7,632 nt of DNA. It comes from Candidatus Tayloriibacteriota bacterium. Lineage in GTDB: Bacteria; Patescibacteriota; Minisyncoccia; Phycocordibacterales; PALSA-1337. A model generated the notes under the pieces. The model saw nothing but the letters and a program-made list of their open reading frames with translations, searched no databases and was not told the DNA's origin. The stretch spans positions 1-7,632 of the forward strand of contig JANXRK010000059.1 of NCBI GenBank assembly GCA_025353045.1, written 5' to 3'. Positions within the stretch are counted from its first letter, which is position 1; each line of letters begins with the position of its first letter. Below are positions 1 through 5,601 of this stretch, in pieces. The translations under genes were made by a program, and so were the position numbers.

Positions 1-1
1 A

Positions 2-334
2 GTGGTCGTAACTGAACTTACCGAGGCGGCTCCTCGTACTACAAAAGATAGTCAGGCTAGGTTTAATTTGTTACCCGTCGTACTGAAGATACTAAACCTT
101 TCGCATACAGTGCAAGATATTTCTTATCAAAATAGATTTGAATACAGATACATTAATAATAGAAAAGAAAAAGCACTTCTTTTTATAAAATATTTTGAAT
201 TTTTAGCTGTAATTGATAATAAAAAAGCAAAAGTAATTATAAAACAATCTGAATTTGGTCCTAAGGTATTTCTAAGTGTTATCCCCTTGTATAAAGAAAA
301 ATCACCACCCGCTGAAGGTGATGGTTTTTCATAG
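2..334 (+). CDS. Small unrecognised protein, 5'-truncated; possibly a phage-barnase/BECR-like fold
   Basis: An open frame enters from the left edge, so the true start is probably outside the window; the GTG at base 2 is only the first possible start seen. The visible 110 residues contain ARFNLLPVVLKIL (about residues 19-31), a run of short strand-like segments (NRFEYRYI, KALLFIKYFEFLAVI, KAKVIIKQ) and a closing GPKVFLSVIP near residues 87-96. From memory this ending resembles small BECR-fold nuclease-like proteins (barnase/EndoU/RelE-like) found near mobile DNA in many Patescibacteria, but no catalytic residues can be assigned, so this is a weak inference. The middle is extremely AT-rich (about 22% GC over 121-300) while the first 60 bases are about 50% GC, which hints at a separate origin. 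The C-terminal KSPPAEGDGFS is encoded by a terminator hairpin, so the end of the protein may be a by-product of that structure. No membrane segment or signal peptide is convincing. Confidence 0.5.
   Translation: MVVTELTEAAPRTTKDSQARFNLLPVVLKILNLSHTVQDISYQNRFEYRYINNRKEKALLFIKYFEFLAVIDNKKAKVIIKQSEFGPKVFLSVIPLYKEKSPPAEGDGFS
297..329 (+). terminator. Intrinsic terminator inside the 3' end of the first gene
   Basis: Bases 297-309 pair with 317-329 around a 7-base loop (310-316). The stem has one C-A mismatch (305/321) and one T-G wobble (302/324). It has an A-rich 5' foot and a TTTTT run at 325-329. The reverse strand also gives a T-run (TTTTTC), so it could act in both directions. The stop codon of the first gene (332-334) lies just downstream of the T-run. 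Confidence 0.7.
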
Positions 335-380
335 CATCTGGTTACAGCTGAATGCCGTGCTGGCTAACGCCCCCAAATGC

Positions 381-408
381 TTGATTACAAGTATAACAAA
401 GCAATACT
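381..408 (+). promoter_or_regulatory. Weak candidate promoter for dprA
   Basis: TTGATT (381-386), a 16-base spacer and AATACT (403-408) resemble sigma-70 elements, each with four of six matches. Transcription would start near 415, seven bases before the ATG at 422. The same AATACT hexamer occurs in the candidate topA promoter. No Shine-Dalgarno sequence precedes the ATG. The elements are weak in AT-rich DNA, so this is tentative. Confidence 0.3.
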
Positions 409-421
409 AAAAGTAAATATT

Positions 422-1291
422 ATGAATGAAAATACATACACAATCGAAGGCGATGGTATTCCCTTCCAACTCACCCAGATTCCTCAACCTCCAAAGAGAC
501 TTTTCGTTCAAGGAAAAATGCCAAATGAAGGCGCAAAGATTCTGTGTATTGTTGGCGCAAGGAAATACTCGAGTTATGGCGAAGAAGCCACACGTAAGCT
601 TATTCTAGGTCTCAAGGGATACAATATATGTATAGTGTCAGGTCTAGCTCTTGGAATTGATGGAATTGCACATAGAGCTGCTCTTGATGCAGGACTTCAG
701 ACCATAGCTTTTCCTGGTTCAGGTCTCGATAGAAAGGTTCTCTATCCATCAAAACACAAAAAGTTGGCAAATGAAATCCTCTATGCAGGAGGTGGTCTTA
801 TCTCTGAGTTTGAGATGATTCATCCAGCTTTCAATTGGACTTTTCCTATGCGCAATCGGCTGATGGCTGGCATTTCTGAAGCTGTGATTGTTGTTGAGGC
901 AGAATTACTTTCAGGAAGCCTTATCACGACGAGATTAGCCCTAGATTACAATCGCAATGTTGGAATTGTTCCAGGACAAATAACTTCAAAACTTTCGGAT
1001 GGTCCGCATAGTCTTATTAAAGACGGAGCGACGCCCGTTACCTGTTCTGCTGACATTTTAGAAATGCTAGGTTTCCAAAGACCAGAAGGAACTTTTGTTC
1101 AGCGCGAACTTCTTTTAGATTTAAATGAAAAAGAAAAGAAAATTATTGAGGAGTTACAAATAGAGTCACTAAACAAAGATCAGCTTGTACAAAAATTTAA
1201 TTGCAGCGCACAAGAAATAAACGGACTTATATCCTCATTAGAAATTCAAGGATTGATAAAAGAAGTCGGAGGAAAGTTTAGGATAAATTAA
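422..1291 (+). CDS. dprA: DNA processing protein DprA (short form without N-terminal SAM domain)
   Basis: DprA binds single-stranded DNA taken up during natural transformation and loads RecA onto it in the cytoplasm. The 289-residue product shows the Rossmann-like core: GARKYSSYG (45-53), SGLALGIDGIAH (73-84), PGSGLDRKVLYP (98-109), SEFE (128-131), FPMRNRLMAG (141-150), SGSLIT (164-169) and DGPHSLIKDGA (193-203). The C-terminal stretch 233-289 fits the winged-helix domain seen in many DprA proteins (LNEKEKKIIEEL, then LVQKFNCSAQEINGLISSLEIQG). The N-terminal SAM-like domain of longer homologues is absent; only about 25 residues precede the core. The ATG at 422 is preferred to the in-frame ATG at 377, because the extra 15 residues look non-conserved and a candidate promoter lies inside them. 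The TAA stop overlaps, tail to tail, the stop of the small reverse-strand gene. Confidence 0.95.
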   Translation: MNENTYTIEGDGIPFQLTQIPQPPKRLFVQGKMPNEGAKILCIVGARKYSSYGEEATRKLILGLKGYNICIVSGLALGIDGIAHRAALDAGLQTIAFPGSGLDRKVLYPSKHKKLANEILYAGGGLISEFEMIHPAFNWTFPMRNRLMAGISEAVIVVEAELLSGSLITTRLALDYNRNVGIVPGQITSKLSDGPHSLIKDGATPVTCSADILEMLGFQRPEGTFVQRELLLDLNEKEKKIIEELQIESLNKDQLVQKFNCSAQEINGLISSLEIQGLIKEVGGKFRIN

Positions 1292-1509
1292 TGATAATTA
1301 GCTTGTCTTCCAGCAGAGATTTGATTAGCCTGTTCTTTTGCTTCTTTATCATCAATTTCTCCATCATTCCATTTTCTCAATACTTCGAGATAATCTCCAT
1401 GTTCACTTGATACTGCTCCTTCAGAGGCTTCTTGCTGCATTAATAGCCCAATGTATGATTCCACATCCACTGATTCACTTTCTTCGATACTGGGTAATAT
1501 TTCTGTCAT
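1288..1509 (-). CDS. Unrecognised 73-residue acidic protein, coupled to the YgjP-like gene
   Basis: I do not recognise this family. The 73-residue product is strongly acidic: about 17 Asp/Glu against 5 Lys/Arg. The N-terminal third is Ser/Glu-rich (SIEESESVDVES, residues 7-18). The second half looks helical and charged (DYLEVLRKWNDGEIDDKEAKEQAN, about 39-62). There is no signal peptide, membrane segment or cysteine. Its ATG overlaps the TGA of the upstream gene as ATGA, a typical arrangement for translational coupling, so it is probably translated from the dinB/ygjP-like message. It is the last gene of the reverse-strand operon, and its stop codon overlaps that of dprA. The ATGA overlap and clean operon position argue that it is real. 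Possible roles are a partner, inhibitor or substrate-mimic of the metalloprotein encoded just before it, but nothing in the sequence proves this. Confidence 0.65.
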   Translation of the reverse strand: MTEILPSIEESESVDVESYIGLLMQQEASEGAVSSEHGDYLEVLRKWNDGEIDDKEAKEQANQISAGRQANYH

Positions 1510-1937
1510 GTAATATTTATACCATTTGAACTTATTTTCTTCAAATGACTTTTCCTCAGCTTATAATCAGGTATTATTTTTTCAACTAGATCCCAAAAAT
1601 CTTTGGAATGATTGAATTCACCGAGGTGACACAATTCATGTACTATTATATAGTCAGCGAGATTCTCTGGAAGTAAGGCAATCTTATAATTGAAATTGAT
1701 ATTTCCGCTCTTTGAACAACTTCCCCACTTTGTACTTTGATTTCGTATAGTTATCTTATTATATTTAAAATTATAGACTAGATTGAATTGAGCAATCTTT
1801 CTTTGAGCTATTTCTAATGCTTGAGCTTTGTACTTTATATATTCAGATTTTAAACCTTTTCTTCTTTTTCTTCGGACAATTCTAATTTTCACCCCAAAAA
1901 GTTTTTGAAATATCTGTTTAATCTGAGTCCGTTTCAT
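1506..1937 (-). CDS. YgjP-like zinc metallohydrolase (HExxH, WGSCS family)
   Basis: The 143-residue product carries the hallmarks of the YgjP-like metallopeptidase domain (formerly DUF45, COG1451): TKWGSCSKSGNINFNY (69-84), LLPENLADYIIVHELCHL (88-105) and the third ligand region NHSKDFW (109-115). The predicted zinc ligands are H100, H104 and probably H110, with E101 as catalytic base. The N-terminus is short and very basic (KIRIVRRKRRKGLK, 17-30), which could touch nucleic acid. Classical YgjP proteins are longer, about 230 residues; this compact form keeps the catalytic half. The biochemical role is unsettled: the fold is related to SprT/Wss1-type proteases, while COG1451 members have also been described as UTP pyrophosphatases. 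The gene starts 31 bases after the dinB stop, in the same direction, and its TGA overlaps the next ATG. No Shine-Dalgarno is seen. A weak extended -10 (TGATAGACT, 1945-1953 reverse) could give an additional internal start of transcription. Confidence 0.9.
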   Translation of the reverse strand: MKRTQIKQIFQKLFGVKIRIVRRKRRKGLKSEYIKYKAQALEIAQRKIAQFNLVYNFKYNKITIRNQSTKWGSCSKSGNINFNYKIALLPENLADYIIVHELCHLGEFNHSKDFWDLVEKIIPDYKLRKSHLKKISSNGINIT

Positions 1938-1968
1938 TTTTGTAAGTCTATCACATTCATTTCTTATC

Positions 1969-3204
1969 TTACAAAAACAAAATATCTCTATCTAAATCAT
2001 CAACCTCAGTTCCCTTTACACCTCTATTTCGCGCATGATGGGTAGAAGCAAGATACACAACCTTTTTTCCATATTTATCTTCAAGTGAATCTATTTGTTT
2101 ATGTATTTGCTCAAATTTATGCGCTCTATCCCCATCCCCAAAAAGATCAAATTGAGAAACCGACGTCGAAGCTAGTTCAAATAAATTCACGCCAGTCGTT
2201 CTATACATCACACCTTTTCTATATACTTCATCAAAATACCTCTGCACGAGAGAAATAAATATTTCAGGAGCATTAGTTGGTGAAGATAATGAAAGAGAAT
2301 ATGTGAAATATTCAAAGTTTCTTGTCTTTAGAAAAAAGGAAAACTTTCGGGTAGAAAGTTCATAATGCCGAGCCTTAGCGCAGGCATCTTCTATGTGTTT
2401 CGATAATTGAGATAATAGAAAAACTCTGTCGTTTGTTGCAGGATGGAAAGATCTCGTACGTTGCATCGATGAATATTTTGTCTTGGGTCTCGGATCTATT
2501 TCTTTAAGTGAAAGACCTCGTAGCTCATGCCATATCACTTCATATGGCTCAGCCAAAGTATCTCGTATCCATTCAATATCTTTTGAAATAAAATCATGAG
2601 CATTTCGTATTCCCCTTTGCCTGAGAAATTCTGTCGTCTGTCGTCCAATCCCCCAAACTTTTTCAATAGAAGTATTTAAAAGAAAATCAGGAATATTCTC
2701 TGGTTCAATGATCGTGAGTCCATTTGGCTTTTTCCATTTTGATGCGACCTTGGCTAAAACTTTCGTTGAAGCAATACCAATCGAAACAGAAAGATCGAGT
2801 TCTTCTATGATTTCCTTTTTAATTCTTTCCGCAATTTCTCTATACGACATCTTCAATGGCTTATCAAGACCTGTGAGATCAGCAAAACATTCATCGATAC
2901 TATATTCTTCAACATCATCAACGTATCGCCTAACAATATCAAACATTTTTGTCGAATATCTAGCATATGAAGCATAGTCTCCAGGCGTAATTATCACCTG
3001 TGGAAATTGCTTTTTCAATTGGAAAATGGGCATACCCCTATGCACACCCAAAGCTTTGGCTTCATATGATAAAGCAGAAACAATTCCTTTTTCTTCACCA
3101 GTAACAACAGGAAGACCGCGAAGCTTTGGATTCTTGGCAACTTCAACAGCTACGAAGAAAGCATCTCCGTCCATATGAAAAATAGTTTTCTGTTTTTTAT
3201 TCAC
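1969..3204 (-). CDS. dinB: DNA polymerase IV, Y-family translesion polymerase
   Basis: The product is a low-fidelity polymerase that copies past damaged bases. From the GTG at 3204 it has 411 residues. Motifs are MDGDAFF (11-17; metal ligand D12, probable steric gate F17), SALSYEAKALGV (43-54), YSIDECFADL (101-110; D104 and E105 are catalytic), SIGIASTKVLAKVASKWKKP (141-160) and the helix-hairpin-helix thumb VWGIGRQTTEFLRQRGI (183-199). The little-finger domain spans about 243-345. QFDLF (351-355) fits a sliding-clamp binding motif, and a further conserved-looking tail follows (IDSLEDKYGKKVVYLAS). The frame stays open up to an ATG at 3294, but those 30 extra residues do not resemble Pol IV and would cover the predicted promoter. 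A TATAAT box lies seven bases before the GTG, so the message would be leaderless and this start is preferred. It is the first gene of a likely operon with the YgjP-like and acidic-protein genes, and is divergent from topA. Confidence 0.96.
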   Translation of the reverse strand: MNKKQKTIFHMDGDAFFVAVEVAKNPKLRGLPVVTGEEKGIVSALSYEAKALGVHRGMPIFQLKKQFPQVIITPGDYASYARYSTKMFDIVRRYVDDVEEYSIDECFADLTGLDKPLKMSYREIAERIKKEIIEELDLSVSIGIASTKVLAKVASKWKKPNGLTIIEPENIPDFLLNTSIEKVWGIGRQTTEFLRQRGIRNAHDFISKDIEWIRDTLAEPYEVIWHELRGLSLKEIDPRPKTKYSSMQRTRSFHPATNDRVFLLSQLSKHIEDACAKARHYELSTRKFSFFLKTRNFEYFTYSLSLSSPTNAPEIFISLVQRYFDEVYRKGVMYRTTGVNLFELASTSVSQFDLFGDGDRAHKFEQIHKQIDSLEDKYGKKVVYLASTHHARNRGVKGTEVDDLDRDILFL

Positions 3205-3210
3205 CCCTTT

Positions 3211-3239
3211 ATTATAAGTGAACGAGCGTTCACTGGGAA
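3211..3239 (-). promoter_or_regulatory. dinB promoter (leaderless)
   Basis: Read on the reverse strand: TTCCCA (3239-3234, four of six matches to the -35 consensus), a 17-base spacer, then a perfect TATAAT (3216-3211). The expected start of transcription, seven bases past the last T, is base 3204, the first base of the GTG codon of dinB. The spacer is almost entirely filled by the LexA-like palindrome, so a bound repressor would block polymerase. Confidence 0.75.
3218..3233. promoter_or_regulatory. Candidate LexA (SOS) operator
   Basis: GTGAACGAGCGTTCAC is a perfect inverted repeat of two 7-base arms around a 2-base centre. Its core GAAC-GAGC-GTTC agrees with the GAAC-N4-GTTC LexA/DinR box of Bacillus and actinobacteria (CGAACRNRYGTTYG), including the RNRY centre; only the outermost C and G differ. 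It sits between the -35 and -10 of dinB, a classical SOS-regulated gene. The match and placement are seen directly; binding by LexA is inferred, as lexA is not in the window. Confidence 0.75.
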
Positions 3240-3278
3240 GGGATAAGTCTAAACGTGCTCCATTTTTTTGTACAAAAT

Positions 3279-3308
3279 TTGCCAATACTTTCATTCTCGT
3301 GTAATACT
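3279..3308 (+). promoter_or_regulatory. Candidate topA promoter with very short leader
   Basis: TTGCCA (3279-3284, five of six matches) is followed after 18 bases by AATACT (3303-3308, four of six), with TG at 3300-3301 giving an extended -10; TAATAC with a 17-base spacer is an alternative reading. The start of transcription would be near 3315, four bases before the topA ATG. A 12-base perfect palindrome, TTTTGTACAAAA (3266-3277), lies directly upstream of the -35. Confidence 0.5.
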
Positions 3309-3318
3309 AAACGCACAT

Positions 3319-5601
3319 ATGAAATTATTAATCGTCGAGTCTCCAGCAAAAGCAAAAACGATTTCCAAATATTTGGATGACAAATATACCGTAAAAGCTT
3401 CTGTCGGACACGTGAGAGACCTGCCAAAAAGTAATAAAAAAGCTATCGATATTCCTGGTGGCTTTGTTCCCCATTATGTAGTATCTCCAGGTAAAGAAAA
3501 AGTTCTCGACGAAATCAAATTCCTCGCTGCAAAAGCCGAAGAAGTAATACTTGCAACCGACCCCGACCGAGAAGGAGAAGCTATTGCGTGGCACATTGCA
3601 GAAGCTGCGGATCTAAAAAACCCAAAGCGTGTGGTCTTCCATGAAATAACCAAAGATGCCGTTATAGAAGCCATGAAGCATCCTAGGAGGATCGACGAGA
3701 ACTTACGTATGGCTCAAGAAGCACGACGAGTCCTCGATCGACTTGTAGGATATGATCTTTCAGGACTGATTTGGAAAAAAGTAAGATATGGCCTTTCTGC
3801 TGGGCGCGTACAATCCCCTGCTTTGCGTATCATTATGGAACGTGAACGAGAGATCCGCGCTTTCATTTCTCATGCTTTTTGGGTCATCACAGCTGAAACA
3901 GAAACGATACATAAGCCAGTAATGCCTCTTCTTTTAATATGTACAGAAGAACCTACAGATTTTAAAGAAGTAGAAAAGATTTTAAGACTAGGCAAAAAGG
4001 CTGGTGAAGAAAAAATATGGGAAGTACGAGAAGTTGAAGAAAGTAAAATCAAACGATCCCCACGTGCACCTTTTATAACCTCAACACTCCAACAAGCATC
4101 TAGTTCTCGTCTTGGCTTTGCCCCATCTCGAACAATGCAAATCGCTCAGAAACTCTATGAAGCTGGACATATTACCTATATGCGAACTGATAGTACAAAT
4201 CTCAGTAAAATTGCTTTGACCGAAATCGCCAAAGTAGTTGAAAAGAAATATGGAAAAGAATATTTAGAATTCCGCACCTATGCAAAGAAAAGTAAAAACG
4301 CTCAAGAAGCACACGAAGCTATTCGTCCTTCGCATATTACGGTAGACTCAGCGGGTCTGAATGAAGAGCAAAAAATCCTCTACAAACTTATTTGGGAGAG
4401 AACTGTTGCTTCACAAATGACCGATGCTGAACTTCTCCGAACAAAAGTAACAGCAAATATAAAAGACGGAAGAATTCCCGATTTCCAAGCAAATGGCTCT
4501 CGACTCCTTTTCCCTGGTTGGCTTATCGCTGATCCTGAAGCACGCGGAGAGGATGTAGAACTTCCAAAGCTTGTAAAAGGAGATAGTCTCAATCTCAAAG
4601 ACATAAAAAGCGAAGAAAAAGCAACTCAACCACCAGGACGCTACAGTGAAGCCGGTCTTATTAAAGAATTGGAAAAAAGAGGTATTGGACGACCTTCAAC
4701 ATACGCCTCTATTATACGTACTATTGAAGAACGAGGATACGTAGAAAAGGAAAATAAAGCCTTAAGACCAACGGATACTGGAGATGTGGTTTCAACTTTC
4801 CTTGAAACAAATTTCATGCACTACATAAACGACTCCTTCACTGCAGAAATGGAAAATTCTCTTGATGATATAGCTAATGGCGATAAACAATACCTCAAGG
4901 TTTTGAAAGATTTCTACATACCCTTTGCAAAAGAAATAAAGGTTATGGAAAAAGAAGCAAAAATCACTAATCTCGGTGATGCTGATGCAAAGTATAAATG
5001 TCCAAAGTGTGGATCAAATATGATCATTAAACTTGGACGAAATGGAAAATTCATTTCTTGTTCAAGATACCCTGATTGTGATGGAGCTTTGATGCTTGAT
5101 GGAACGGAGATCAAAAAAGATGAGCCGATCGGAAATGATCCTGTGACCGGTCTTCCCATCTTCGTCTTAGTTGGAAAATATGGACCATACGTTCAGCTTG
5201 GAGTATATGAACCAAAGGTTAAAAAAGTTCCTGGAGAAAAGAAACCTCGACGAAAGAAGGGCGATCCAGTTCCCGTAAAAGTTCCAAAATCTCCAAAGCC
5301 TCGAATGGCTTCAATTCCAAAAGGAATGGATCTTACAAAAGTTACCCTACATGATGCTTTAAAATATTTGAGTCTTCCTTGTGTGCTTGGAGTATATCCA
5401 AAAACAGGAAAAAATATCACCGCAAACATCGGTCGCTTTGGTCCATATATCGTTCATGATGCAGATTTTCGATCACTCAAGGCAAAAGATGGTGATGATC
5501 CTTATACAATCACCCTTGAACGAGCAATCGCTATCCTCGACACTCCAAAAGTTGCACGAAAAGGAAGATTCACAAAGAAGATAGAAGAGAAAAAAGACTA
5601 G
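3319..5601 (+). CDS. topA: DNA topoisomerase I (type IA)
   Basis: The enzyme relaxes negative supercoils by cutting one strand through a 5'-phosphotyrosine link. The 760-residue product begins with a Toprim domain: VESPAKAKTI (6-15, E7) and the acidic triad in DPDREGEAIAWH (81-92). The core follows, with YGLSAGRVQSPALR (157-170), the catalytic tyrosine Y287 in HITYMRTDSTNLS (284-296), AHEAIRPSH (331-339) and SEAGLIKELEKRGIGRPSTY (443-462). A single four-cysteine zinc ribbon spans 561-587 (C561, C564, C581, C587). Two C-terminal repeats with a GPY signature follow (KYGPYVQLG near 620-628; RFGPYIVHD near 706-714), separated by a Lys/Pro-rich linker (634-662). The ATG at 3319 is preferred to an in-frame ATG at 3268, because MKLLIVESPAKAKT is the normal N-terminus and the candidate promoter covers the extension. 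No Shine-Dalgarno is visible. The TAG stop overlaps that of parB. Confidence 0.98.
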   Translation: MKLLIVESPAKAKTISKYLDDKYTVKASVGHVRDLPKSNKKAIDIPGGFVPHYVVSPGKEKVLDEIKFLAAKAEEVILATDPDREGEAIAWHIAEAADLKNPKRVVFHEITKDAVIEAMKHPRRIDENLRMAQEARRVLDRLVGYDLSGLIWKKVRYGLSAGRVQSPALRIIMEREREIRAFISHAFWVITAETETIHKPVMPLLLICTEEPTDFKEVEKILRLGKKAGEEKIWEVREVEESKIKRSPRAPFITSTLQQASSSRLGFAPSRTMQIAQKLYEAGHITYMRTDSTNLSKIALTEIAKVVEKKYGKEYLEFRTYAKKSKNAQEAHEAIRPSHITVDSAGLNEEQKILYKLIWERTVASQMTDAELLRTKVTANIKDGRIPDFQANGSRLLFPGWLIADPEARGEDVELPKLVKGDSLNLKDIKSEEKATQPPGRYSEAGLIKELEKRGIGRPSTYASIIRTIEERGYVEKENKALRPTDTGDVVSTFLETNFMHYINDSFTAEMENSLDDIANGDKQYLKVLKDFYIPFAKEIKVMEKEAKITNLGDADAKYKCPKCGSNMIIKLGRNGKFISCSRYPDCDGALMLDGTEIKKDEPIGNDPVTGLPIFVLVGKYGPYVQLGVYEPKVKKVPGEKKPRRKKGDPVPVKVPKSPKPRMASIPKGMDLTKVTLHDALKYLSLPCVLGVYPKTGKNITANIGRFGPYIVHDADFRSLKAKDGDDPYTITLERAIAILDTPKVARKGRFTKKIEEKKD

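Noticed and set aside
377..421. Upstream in-frame ATG for dprA
   Set aside because: The 15 extra residues look non-conserved, and the ATG at 377 precedes the candidate promoter.
1089..1100. Second GAAC-N4-GTTC match (GAACTTTTGTTC)
   Set aside because: It lies deep inside the dprA coding region with no promoter around it, and its TTTT centre does not fit the RNRY preference; most likely chance.
1506..1508. Possible UGA recoding as in some Patescibacteria (SR1/Gracilibacteria)
   Set aside because: TGA here ends the YgjP-like gene at a normal ATGA overlap, and no long gene in the window contains an in-frame TGA.
3205..3294. Longer dinB reading frame starting at ATG 3294
   Set aside because: The extra 30 residues do not resemble Pol IV and would cover the -35, the LexA-like box and the -10.
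3268..3318. Upstream in-frame ATG for topA
   Set aside because: TopA proteins normally begin at MKLLIVESPAKAKT, and the candidate promoter lies in the extension.
3409..3414. CACGTG cores (here and at 4061-4066) as possible parS sites
   Set aside because: Their flanks match the TGTTTCACGTGAAACA consensus poorly, and both lie inside topA coding sequence.
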